From assembly GCA_003577005.1 (NCBI GenBank), contig QEUW01000388.1, positions 1 to 7,017 on the forward strand: a stretch of 7,017 nt of DNA. The letters run 5' to 3'. The translations under genes were made by a program, and so were the position numbers. This DNA is from Chloroflexota bacterium (GTDB lineage: Bacteria; Chloroflexota; Anaerolineae; Caldilineales; Caldilineaceae). Below the pieces are notes generated by a model that made no database searches, was not told where the DNA came from, and saw only the letters and a list, made by a program, of their open reading frames with translations. This document shows, piece after piece, positions 1 to 6,220 of the stretch (position 1 is the stretch's first letter; each line of letters starts with the position of its first letter).

Positions 1-1875
1 GCGCACATTCCATTCCAGATGGTCGGCTTCTTGCGCAGTGGCCCCATGCTGCCGGGCGGCGCTAATCCAACGACCCAACAGATATTCGGCGCGTGTGGCA
101 AGCAGCGTGTCCAGGTCGCCCAGGGTCTGGAGCAGGTGCGCCGCCTGCGTGTTGAACTGGTCTAGGCTACTTGCCTGATAGGCTTCGACCATGCGCGTGT
201 GCGTGACTTCCGCCAGCAGCGTGAGGCAGGTAGCCGTCAGATCGACAAGGTCGCGGCGATAGCCGTTCGCCGTGCCTGCCTCATCCGCGCACGCCAGCAG
301 CAGCCCCCACGCCTCGACGAGCTGCGGTGTCTGCGCCAGCGCGCCGTCCAGCGCCCGCCAGCCGCGGGTCGGGTCGAGGCTGGGCCGCATACATATCACC
401 GAAGGCGGCAGACCGTGGATGCCTACAGCGCGGTCATAGACAGTGGCAAGCAGCAGTTGCCAGGCGGCAGTGGCCTGCGTCAAGCGTTGGCCGTAGCGCC
501 GCGCCGCGTAGTCTTCGATCCAGCGAGTCAGATCGACCGGCTGGTGATGCCAGGCCATCTCGGTCAGCAGCTCATACTGCACCGGATTGTTTTCGATGGC
601 CTCGGTGCTGATGCCAATCCCGGCCAGCTTGCCAGCCTGCGGGCTGGCGAGGGCTGCAGGCGGCGCAGCGGCGACGGTGGGCATGCGCCCATAGAGACCG
701 GGCCGTCCGCCAAAGCTATGTAGCATGCACCAGATCCAGGGTTTGCCGTGATACGCTTCCGTCTGCTGCCAATAGGGGTACTGTTCGGCAAAGAGGTCGA
801 GTAGGATCATGCGGTCGTCGGGGACAGCGTCTAGAAACGAGCGTATCTGCTCCGGCCCCCAGAACTTCTGCTCATAGTAAAAGGGCCAGCCCTGCAGCAC
901 CCAGACCGCCTGCGCATCGGCGCTCGCCATGCCCTGATAGATGGCGCGGGCGAGCGCAGCCAGGAAGACCGGGTCGTCGCTGGCCGGCGTCATCTCGATA
1001 AAGGTGTCCGCGGCATAGAGATGGTCGCTGCCGAACTGGCGTGTCTGTTCTTCGATAAACAGCCGGCCGATCCGCTCAAACAGCGGATCCAAGGGGTCGA
1101 GAACGTAAGTGGGCGGGAAGCCGGCCCAACTGCTCAGCGGGTGAATCCGACTTTCTGGAAAGTGGCGGGCGAGCGCAGACGGGACATGCCCGGTAAACCC
1201 TTGCAGGATAGGGGTCATGCCCAAAGCGCGCTGGCGAGCAACAATCTTCTGTTGGAGTGCGACCTGATCGTCGCACCAGGTCGCGGGCAGCGGCCCGCCC
1301 CAGCCGTCGATGCAGCCCATCCAGCCAAAGGGCAGAAAGGCTGGGCCAACGAGGAAGGCGTCAATCTCATCGTCGCGCAGCCCTAACTGGCGGTAGACCG
1401 TGCGCCAGATCGCCTCCTGGCCCGTGACGGAGAGCGGTGCATTGATGCCGTTCAACGCCATCCAGTCAATCTCGCGCTCCCAGCGCGCCCAATCCCAGAA
1501 GGCCAACGAGTAGCTGAAGGTACAATAATTGAAGTAGTAGCGATAGCGATAGGGCGTCACCTTCCGCAGCCGCTCGACTTGCGGGAACGGGTCGGGCAGG
1601 GCGAGTTGGACACCCTCCCACGCAATCTGGCATTGACAGGCATATTTCAGAAACCAGTTGAGTGCGCTGGCTTGGGCAACCCCGCTGGAGCCACGCAGCA
1701 CTACTTTGTTGCCCGTTTTGTCGCCTGCGCTCTCAACCTCAAAAACATCGTGCCCATCTTCGGCGGCAATCGATTCGAGCACAAAGTGCGCCGCGTGCTC
1801 CGGCAGCCAGCGCTGCAGGATATCGGAGACCGGCGTTGTCACCGTGGCGCTTGAGGTGCGTTGTGCCTTGTCCAT
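1..1875 (-). CDS. Alpha-N-acetylglucosaminidase, GH89 (NAGLU-like), 3' end outside window
   Basis: This is an exo-hydrolase that removes terminal alpha-linked N-acetylglucosamine from oligosaccharides. The frame is open for 625 codons from ATG at 1875 to the window edge. It tracks human NAGLU closely through WDWARWEREIDWMALNGIN (residues 127-145), GPAFLPFGWMG (177-187), the ADTFIEM segment (289-295), LQGWPFYYEQKFWGP (327-341) and WCMLHSFGG (382-390). By recalled alignment to human NAGLU, E294 is the acid/base (human E316) and E425 in STEAIENN is the nucleophile (human E446). The N-terminal small domain is about residues 1-105, then the TIM barrel, then the helical domain from about 430. Roughly the last 100 residues lie beyond position 1. 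There is no signal peptide, unlike lysosomal and many secreted GH89 enzymes, so cytoplasmic action on imported sugar is inferred. It is last of the visible minus-strand genes, 50 nt after the SIS remnant, and probably shares the GntR promoter. Family assignment is very secure; the natural substrate is unknown. Confidence 0.95.
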   Translation of the reverse strand, partial: MDKAQRTSSATVTTPVSDILQRWLPEHAAHFVLESIAAEDGHDVFEVESAGDKTGNKVVLRGSSGVAQASALNWFLKYACQCQIAWEGVQLALPDPFPQVERLRKVTPYRYRYYFNYCTFSYSLAFWDWARWEREIDWMALNGINAPLSVTGQEAIWRTVYRQLGLRDDEIDAFLVGPAFLPFGWMGCIDGWGGPLPATWCDDQVALQQKIVARQRALGMTPILQGFTGHVPSALARHFPESRIHPLSSWAGFPPTYVLDPLDPLFERIGRLFIEEQTRQFGSDHLYAADTFIEMTPASDDPVFLAALARAIYQGMASADAQAVWVLQGWPFYYEQKFWGPEQIRSFLDAVPDDRMILLDLFAEQYPYWQQTEAYHGKPWIWCMLHSFGGRPGLYGRMPTVAAAPPAALASPQAGKLAGIGISTEAIENNPVQYELLTEMAWHHQPVDLTRWIEDYAARRYGQRLTQATAAWQLLLATVYDRAVGIHGLPPSVICMRPSLDPTRGWRALDGALAQTPQLVEAWGLLLACADEAGTANGYRRDLVDLTATCLTLLAEVTHTRMVEAYQASSLDQFNTQAAHLLQTLGDLDTLLATRAEYLLGRWISAARQHGATAQEADHLEWNVR

Positions 1876-1882
1876 AGCGTTG

Positions 1883-1892
1883 CCTTCCACCT
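1883..1892 (-). promoter_or_regulatory. Ribosome binding site for the GH89 gene
   Basis: On the minus strand the purine-rich AGGTGGAAGG ends 7 nt before ATG at 1875. It supports that ATG as the start of the GH89 gene, even though other frames stay open further upstream. Confidence 0.6.
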
Positions 1893-1925
1893 GGCGTATG
1901 GGGAGGTTGGATGTCGGACCTGCCG

Positions 1926-2225
1926 TTACAAGTGACGCAAACGATAGCGGTACTCGGCCAGAAGCTGCTGGTTGAGCGAGTCGCCGCCGGGTACATTGCC
2001 ACTGCATAAGATCGGCAGGGGGTGGCCTAGGGCAGATCAGGCCGAGGCCGTGGCATAGACCAGCGACTGTACGATTGCGGCCCCCAGGATTGTCGAGAGG
2101 GCGCAGATGGGGGTCTCGACACCCGGCAGATGCAGCGAGGCATCGCCCACCGGGCCTGGGTTGTCGAGTACCAGATCGGCTACGTCGCACAGCCGCAGGC
2201 CAGACGGATGGCGCACCAGGGCCAT
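1926..2225 (-). pseudogene. Decayed SIS-domain phosphosugar-binding protein gene (UPF0309/COG4821-like)
   Basis: Reading from ATG at 2225, the frame gives RHPSGLRLCDVADLVLDN, GPVGDASLHLPGVE and then a GAAIVQSL helix. This is the C-terminal half of SIS proteins of the UPF0309 type. A TGA at 2039-2037 interrupts it, yet the same frame continues to TAA at 1928-1926 with a matching family C-terminus (SGNVPGGDSLNQQLLAEYR), so no frameshift is needed. The N-terminal half, about 140 residues including most of the sugar-phosphate site, is missing. A short piece just upstream in the same frame (about 2303-2232), containing RPVFAIGGHQFLHA, looks like the worn VFGTGHSH motif, but a TAG at 2231-2229 separates it from the ATG. 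That ATG overlaps the repressor's TGA by one base and may only give a 62-residue product. Intact relatives bind sugar phosphates and often neighbour GntR regulators and sugar transporters. The TGA could be a sequencing error, but the missing N-terminus argues for a real pseudogene. Confidence 0.75.
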
Positions 2226-3007
2226 CAGCTAGGCGAGGGCTGCATGTAGGAACTGATGCCCGCCAATGGCGAAGACCGGGCGCTGCTGCGCCGAGGCGAC
2301 CACATCTCAATGGGTACCTGGTAACGGTCGCTGCGGTAGCGCGACTCGCCATACTCGATCGGCTCGTTATGCTGGTTGTAGGCCGTGCGGGCGACGACTA
2401 GCAGCGGCGTCGTACGTGTGATGCCCAGCATTTGTGCTTCTTCGCCGGTGGGCGTGACGGCGCTGAGGACACCGCGCGCCACGGTGAGCGCCACGCCATA
2501 ACGCCGCTCCAGGATCTCGTATAGCGACTGGCGAGAGAAATCTTCGTCGGCCAGTCCAGGGAAGGCAAGCGCATAGAGATTGACGGCCTCGATGGTCATC
2601 GGGGTATGATCGGCAAAGCGCACCCGCCGGATATGTACGACTGGGCTGTTCTCGGCAATCTGCAGCGCCTGGGCCACGTCTCGACTGGCAGGTCGTACGT
2701 CACATTCAAGCACCTTGGAGTGAACGGCCAGACCACGCCGGCCCATGTCTTCACTGAAACTGGTCAGCCCGCTCATGTTCTTCTCGAGCCGTGCGCTGGC
2801 GACAAAGGTGCCGCGACCCACATGACGCTCAACCAAGCCATCGGCGGCCAAGCGGCTCACAGCTTGGCGCGCCGTCACAAAGCTGACGCCAAACTCTTGC
2901 GCTAGGTCACGGTCCGAAGGCAGACGCTCTCCGGGCTGCATCGAGCGGATGCGGTCGCGCAAAATCGCCTCAATCTGCTCGTAGAGCGGAACACGTTTGT
3001 GGGGCAT
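2225..3007 (-). CDS. GntR-family transcriptional regulator, HutC/UTRA type
   Basis: This is a cytoplasmic, ligand-responsive DNA-binding protein of 260 residues. Residues 7-73 form the GntR winged helix: VPLYEQIEAILRDRI, then PGERLPSDRDLAQEFGVS, the recognition-helix region TARQAVSRLAADGLV, and wing GRGTFV (64-69). A linker and an effector-binding UTRA domain (about 95-235) follow, ending with the usual EPIEYGESRYRSDRYQVPIEM. HutC-type members commonly sense phosphorylated sugars or amino sugars. The start at 3007 is chosen because the fold begins at once and because a good promoter puts transcription start near 3066; an ATG at 3070 would lie upstream of that start. There is no clear Shine-Dalgarno. 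The last 25 residues (WSPRRSS to PSPS) look like a non-native tail read through decayed SIS DNA. The gene probably represses its own operon, including the GH89 gene. The effector is unknown. Confidence 0.9.
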   Translation of the reverse strand: MPHKRVPLYEQIEAILRDRIRSMQPGERLPSDRDLAQEFGVSFVTARQAVSRLAADGLVERHVGRGTFVASARLEKNMSGLTSFSEDMGRRGLAVHSKVLECDVRPASRDVAQALQIAENSPVVHIRRVRFADHTPMTIEAVNLYALAFPGLADEDFSRQSLYEILERRYGVALTVARGVLSAVTPTGEEAQMLGITRTTPLLVVARTAYNQHNEPIEYGESRYRSDRYQVPIEMWSPRRSSARSSPLAGISSYMQPSPS

Positions 3008-3057
3008 TTCTATATGTATACTCACACCGAGTGGAGGTAATATCATCCGCCGAGAAT

Positions 3058-3069
3058 TGATATATATCA
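3058..3069. promoter_or_regulatory. Palindrome at the GntR transcription start, possible autoregulatory operator
   Basis: TGATATATATCA is a perfect 12-bp palindrome just downstream of the -10 box of the minus-strand promoter, over the predicted transcription start. A repressor bound there would block initiation. It is simple AT-rich sequence and does not match a known HutC-type operator exactly, so its role is a guess. Confidence 0.35.
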
Positions 3070-3072
3070 TTG

Positions 3073-3101
3073 AGGATACTATTCCCAGGGTAGATTGTCA
3101 A
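3073..3101 (-). promoter_or_regulatory. Sigma-70-type promoter for gntR-(SIS)-GH89
   Basis: On the minus strand a perfect -35 TTGACA (3101-3096) is separated by exactly 17 bp from a -10 TATCCT (3078-3073). Transcription would begin near 3066, leaving about 60 nt of leader before ATG 3007. It is the only strong promoter I see for the minus-strand genes. Confidence 0.6.
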
Positions 3102-3328
3102 CGGCGAATTTCTGCTCAGAACAGAAGCTCGAGAGCGCCCGTCGGCAGAGTGGAGCTCGCTTGTCAAGCTCATGACGCCGCTGAAGGGCGCTTGCTTCAG
3201 ACGGTCGGGCACTGGAGAACATGCGCGTCTGTGGTGTCTCAGCGTAGCCTCCTCCCCAGAAAGCGCTGGGCGCGTTTTAGATTTGCGACAAAGGGGTAAG
3301 TTCGGGCGCGAGTAGGGGATACACTGAA

Positions 3329-3680
3329 ATGGACAAGCGCCCCAAAAGAGGTCAACTGACGCAAGCGGCCGAAGAACTGATTGAGCAGTTGCTGGATTGG
3401 GATGAGCAGAACCGGACATCCAACCTGACCCAGATGGAGGGTGGGGTGCTGGCGCTGCGCCAGCACCTGAGGCAGGAGATGGTCAGTGCCGTGCAACGGC
3501 CGCCTTTACTCGCCGGCGTAATCGGTGCGAAACGCTGCTCTATCAAGGTCAGGCGGAGCTATCACTGATGCACTGGACCAGGCAGCCAGGCCAGGTGTCA
3601 CACCGCTAGGGGTCGAGAGCTTGGCTCGCGAAGTGACCTATCTCCACACTCACCAGCGCCGTATAGACTACCTTCACCAA
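3329..3680 (+). pseudogene. ISKra4-like transposase remnant, frameshifted and internally deleted
   Basis: An ATG at 3329 opens a 79-codon frame starting MDKRPKRGQLTQAAEELIEQ, followed by LLDWDEQNRTSNLTQMEGG and VLALRQHLRQEMVSAV. This matches my memory of ISKra4-type transposase N-termini (helices plus NLTQxE). From about 3523 the next expected segment, a CxxC...LxYxGxA-type zinc-ribbon region, continues in a different frame as RCETLLYQGQAELSL, which ends at TAG 3607-3609. A third frame at 3621-3677 reads LAREVTYLHTHQRRIDYLH, resembling the stretch before the C-terminal IGSG-VESA motif of these enzymes; that motif itself is absent. Most of the catalytic DDE core is therefore deleted and the rest lies in three frames. 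No terminal inverted repeats or target duplications are evident. It is certainly non-functional if the assignment is right. The family call rests on recalled similarity, with the N-terminal part the most secure. Confidence 0.6.
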
Positions 3681-3690
3681 AGCAAAAAAC

Positions 3691-3712
3691 ACTTGACAGA
3701 TATCCTACAAGT
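3691..3712. promoter_or_regulatory. Dyad overlapping the fadR-type promoter, candidate operator
   Basis: The sequence is ACTTG-N3-GATATC-N3-CAAGT, symmetric about 3701/3702 over 22 bp with only the two 3-bp inner spacers unmatched. It covers the whole -35 hexamer and the first half of the 17-bp spacer, so a dimer bound here would exclude RNA polymerase. The FCD-type regulator encoded downstream is the obvious candidate for binding (autoregulation). It does not match the canonical TGGTNNNACCA FadR-type site. Confidence 0.45.
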
Positions 3713-3721
3713 TGCTATGAT
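3693..3721 (+). promoter_or_regulatory. Near-consensus sigma-70 promoter for the FadR-type regulator gene
   Basis: A perfect -35 TTGACA (3693-3698), a 17-bp spacer and -10 TATGAT (3716-3721, five of six consensus bases) predict transcription start near 3728. That is about 76 nt before ATG 3804 and shows that the open frame reaching back to 3525 is not all coding. Confidence 0.75.
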
Positions 3722-3803
3722 AAGAGCCATCTTCCTGTTTTCCAGATGCATGCCCAATTGCGTTCACTTCTATCGATGCGCTTGTCTGCGTACCGCCTTG
3801 CCT

Positions 3804-4556
3804 ATGAACAAATCGTTGCCATCGTTAGCACGTCCATCGCTTCTCAGCCGGGCCGTTCAGGACGCGCTCCGAGCCTACATCCTGGATAATAATCTCCAGG
3901 CCGAAGACCCTTTGCCTGCCGAAGGTGAACTTGCCCGCCAGTTGGGCGTGAGCCGCAACTCGGTGCGTGAGGCGGTCAAAGCGTTAGAATCGCTCGGCGT
4001 GCTGGAGACCCGGCGCGGCAGCGGCATCTTTGTGCGCGATTTTTCCTTTGAACCTCTGCTGAACAACCTGCAATACGGCCTGTTGTTCGATCTCGAGGAT
4101 CTGGGCGAACTCCTCGAGGTCCGCCGCGTGTTGGAGGTCGGCATGATTGGGCAGATCCTCCCGCTTGTCACTCCGGCGCAGCTAGCGACGCTTCACAGTA
4201 TCCTGGAGCAAATGCGGATGCGCGCCGAGGGGGGTGAGCCGTTTCCTGAGGAGGATCGGCTGTTTCACCAGACGCTTTTTGAGAATTTGGGCAACCAGAT
4301 CCTGCTGAGATTACTCGATATATTCTGGCTGGCGTTCCACAAGGCCATTGAGCAAAAGGCGTTGTCCGACTGGGATAGCAACCCGCTGCAAACCTACCGG
4401 AATCACGCGGCCATCGTCGCCGCCATCGAGGAGAGCAATCCAGCCCTGGTGCGCAGCGCGCTGGAGCAACACTATGGCGGCATTGTGCAACGGCTCTCAC
4501 ATGCCAAACAGCGCCTAGAGGCTCAACGGACACAACAATCAGCCTTATCCTGCTAG
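3804..4556 (+). CDS. GntR-family transcriptional regulator, FadR/FCD type
   Basis: This is a 250-residue DNA-binding regulator. The winged helix occupies residues 13-79: LSRAVQDALRAYIL, then the LPAEGELARQLGVSRNSVRE block (37-56), ALESLGVLETRRGSGIFV and a short linker. An all-helical FCD effector domain follows (about 95-235). The likely metal/ligand-binding set of FCD proteins is visible as D151 and H155 (EEDRLFHQ), H201 (YRNHAAIV) and H223 (LEQHYGGI). Family members usually sense organic acids or sugar acids. ATG 3804 is preferred because it lies downstream of a strong promoter and about nine residues before the first helix. An in-frame ATG at 3748 is also possible, and neither has a clear Shine-Dalgarno. 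A dyad overlaps the gene's promoter and another lies between it and the sugar-binding protein gene, so it probably controls both. The ligand is unknown; a sialic-acid-related compound would suit the downstream sialidase-like gene but is conjecture. Confidence 0.93.
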   Translation: MNKSLPSLARPSLLSRAVQDALRAYILDNNLQAEDPLPAEGELARQLGVSRNSVREAVKALESLGVLETRRGSGIFVRDFSFEPLLNNLQYGLLFDLEDLGELLEVRRVLEVGMIGQILPLVTPAQLATLHSILEQMRMRAEGGEPFPEEDRLFHQTLFENLGNQILLRLLDIFWLAFHKAIEQKALSDWDSNPLQTYRNHAAIVAAIEESNPALVRSALEQHYGGIVQRLSHAKQRLEAQRTQQSALSC

Positions 4557-4587
4557 CCAGCGATAGGCGCTTTCTCTCCAACATAGC

Positions 4588-4618
4588 GTTTGCAGAGCTT
4601 TGGTAACCATCTGCAAAC
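4588..4618. repeat. Inverted repeat with inner TGGTAACCA, candidate operator or leader hairpin
   Basis: GTTTGCAGA (4588-4596) and TCTGCAAAC (4610-4618) are perfect 9-bp inverted arms around a 13-nt centre. The centre holds TGGTAACCA (4601-4609), itself a dyad resembling the TGGT/ACCA half-sites of FadR-subfamily regulators, with a 1-nt spacer and its midpoint offset 2 nt from the outer repeat. It lies in the 105-nt gap between the regulator and binding-protein genes. It could be an operator, or as RNA a hairpin about 30 nt before the ribosome binding site. No T-run follows, so an intrinsic terminator is unlikely. Confidence 0.5.
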
Positions 4619-4649
4619 CTCTGATGTGTTCTTTAGAAAAGCTCAGCCT

Positions 4650-4656
4650 AAGGAGG
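4650..4656 (+). promoter_or_regulatory. Perfect Shine-Dalgarno fixing the binding-protein start
   Basis: AAGGAGG is fully complementary to the 16S 3' end. It lies 5 nt before ATG 4662 and 2 nt before the tandem ATG at 4659, so 4662 is favoured. It rules out the longer open frame from TTG 4590. Confidence 0.8.
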
Positions 4657-4661
4657 AGATG

Positions 4662-6215
4662 ATGAACCTTGTCCGAAAACTCAGTCGACGCGATCTGCTA
4701 AAGGGATTGGGGGCTACGGCATCGACCGCCTTGCTCGCCGCGTGCACCACGCCAACTGCAACCGATCAGGCGGCTGGCCCCGGCGCATCCGCCGAGACGC
4801 CAGAAGTCTGGGTCTTCCAGGGGCAGCCGACTTGTCCGGGCGGCGGCAACGACGAAAAGACACAAGCCTTGCGCGACCTCATCCAGGAGGAGACGGGTGT
4901 CTTGGTCAACGTGTATATGGTGGCTCCAGGGACGGCGCAGACTGAAAAGCTCAATCTTCTGTTGGCCTCCGGCAGTGAGCCGCTGGATCTCTTTGAGGGA
5001 AACTGGCCTGACTTCAAGACCGCCATTATCCCCGTGGACGACCTGCTGGCAGAGTATGGCGAAAACATAGTGCGCATGAATTCGGACTACGCCTGGGCGC
5101 GTATGCGTGACGCGGAGGGCAAGACTTGGGGCTACCCGCGGCTGGGCCTGATGGCGCATACCCATTTTTGCTTCTTCCGCACCGATTGGCTAGCCGAGGC
5201 CGGGCTGGAGATGCCAACCATGTGGGACCAGATGGAAGAGACGATCGTGGCCTTCCGCGATCTCCATCCGGAATCAGTGGTAGCCGCGGACGGTCGCAAC
5301 AACCTGATGATGAATACGCTGGGGGCCTTTGTGCCCGATGGGAACTCCAACTGGCTCGACGGCGACGGGATGCTCAAGCCGGTCGAACTTCATCCCGGCT
5401 ATCGGGAATGGGTCGCCAAGATGAACGAGTGGTGGCAGCTTGGCTATTTCCAACAGGAGACCTTTGCCAACCCCGACTTCCGCGCCATGCTGAATACGCT
5501 GACGATCGGCACTTGGCTCGGCTGGTATTCGCGCATTACGATTTGGTGGGAGCAGATCCGCCTGGACGCGGGCTACACGGATATCGACTATGGCTTCCCC
5601 GAGACCATGACGGGACCCGAAGGGTTGGCAAAAACCAATAATGTGGGCGGCAATTCTGCCTATATGATTCCTCGTAAGTCGAAATCTCCCGAGGCGGTGA
5701 TCCGCTACATTGACTGGTGTTATCGCGGGCTGCCCGACGATGCAACCAATCTGGTGACCGTACGCGCTGGCCTGGAGGGTGTCGATTGGGAATGGGTAGA
5801 CAAGGCAGCAGGTCAATACCGCATGTTGGTCCCGGCCACGGCAGCGTGTGAAGAGAAATACGCATCAGACTTCTACAATGTAAAAGGGATGGGAACTGAG
5901 CCGTATGTGGTTGAGGTGCTTGAAAACGGTCAGCCTGGGCGACAAAGCACACATACGGTGACCTACTATGACAAGTTTGACCTGGGCAAGATGCCGATTG
6001 ACTTCGACGTGCCCTACGACACGACGCTGATCTCCAGTAACTTCCCCGGCTTAGCCGACTTCCAACGGCTCCTGGACGAGGAGAGCATCAAATTCATTAC
6101 GGGTGTGCGCCCACTGTCTGAGTGGAGTGATTTCATGGCTCAGGTCGAACGTGCCGGGTTGGACGATTGGAGCCGCCTGTATACCGAACAGTACCGGCTC
6201 TACCATCCCGCCTGA
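4662..6215 (+). CDS. Tat-exported lipoprotein, ABC transporter sugar-binding protein (family 1)
   Basis: This is the extracellular, membrane-anchored receptor of an ABC sugar importer, 517 residues long. The N-terminus carries a twin-arginine motif, SRRDLLK (residues 8-14), a hydrophobic stretch GLGATASTALLAA, and a lipobox ending at C28 (LLAAC), which would be lipid-modified after Tat export. A Thr/Ala/Gly-rich linker follows. The mature part has the two-lobe solute-binding fold of family 1 proteins, with recognisable segments EPLDLFEGNWPDFKT, TDWLAEAGLEMPTMWDQ and NSAYMIPRKSKSPEAVIRYI. It is long for a MalE-type protein and fits the larger LplA/YtcQ-like subgroup. Clustered Trp and Tyr residues (NEWWQLGYF, TWLGWYSRITIWWEQ) would suit stacking against an oligosaccharide. 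No permease or ATPase gene follows; the next gene is a hydrolase 5 nt away. Expression is probably under the FadR-type regulator upstream. Receptor function is secure; the ligand is not identifiable, and a sialylated or amino-sugar glycan is inferred from context. Confidence 0.93.
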   Translation: MNLVRKLSRRDLLKGLGATASTALLAACTTPTATDQAAGPGASAETPEVWVFQGQPTCPGGGNDEKTQALRDLIQEETGVLVNVYMVAPGTAQTEKLNLLLASGSEPLDLFEGNWPDFKTAIIPVDDLLAEYGENIVRMNSDYAWARMRDAEGKTWGYPRLGLMAHTHFCFFRTDWLAEAGLEMPTMWDQMEETIVAFRDLHPESVVAADGRNNLMMNTLGAFVPDGNSNWLDGDGMLKPVELHPGYREWVAKMNEWWQLGYFQQETFANPDFRAMLNTLTIGTWLGWYSRITIWWEQIRLDAGYTDIDYGFPETMTGPEGLAKTNNVGGNSAYMIPRKSKSPEAVIRYIDWCYRGLPDDATNLVTVRAGLEGVDWEWVDKAAGQYRMLVPATAACEEKYASDFYNVKGMGTEPYVVEVLENGQPGRQSTHTVTYYDKFDLGKMPIDFDVPYDTTLISSNFPGLADFQRLLDEESIKFITGVRPLSEWSDFMAQVERAGLDDWSRLYTEQYRLYHPA

Positions 6216-6220
6216 TCGCC

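Noticed and set aside
199..723. 174-codon plus-strand open frame opposite the GH89 gene
   Set aside because: It is an antisense shadow of a strongly conserved GH89 coding region in GC-rich DNA, with an Arg/Gln-rich composition typical of such shadows.
3181..3200. CTGAAG/CTTCAG inverted repeat with 8-nt loop
   Set aside because: It has a short 6-bp stem and no T-run, and it is not next to a gene end or promoter element. Chance occurrence is likely.
2970..3419. 149-codon minus-strand open frame over the intergenic region
   Set aside because: It overlaps the start of the GntR gene, its promoter and the transposase remnant. The protein is low-complexity in character and resembles no family I know.
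3525..3803. N-terminal 93-codon extension of the FadR-type regulator frame
   Set aside because: It starts inside the transposase remnant and spans a near-consensus promoter (3693-3721) whose transcription start lies downstream of it. The family fold begins only after 3804.
4588..4640. Intrinsic terminator after the FadR-type gene
   Set aside because: The stem is present, but the sequence after it (CTCTGATGTG) lacks a T-run.
4590..4661. TTG start at 4590 for the sugar-binding protein
   Set aside because: It would place 24 odd residues before the Tat signal, and a perfect Shine-Dalgarno at 4650-4656 points to ATG 4662.
4952..4968. A 14-bp string (CAATCTTCTGTTGG) shared with the GH89 region near 1245
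   Set aside because: Both copies lie in coding sequence of unrelated proteins, in different strand contexts, with no extended similarity.
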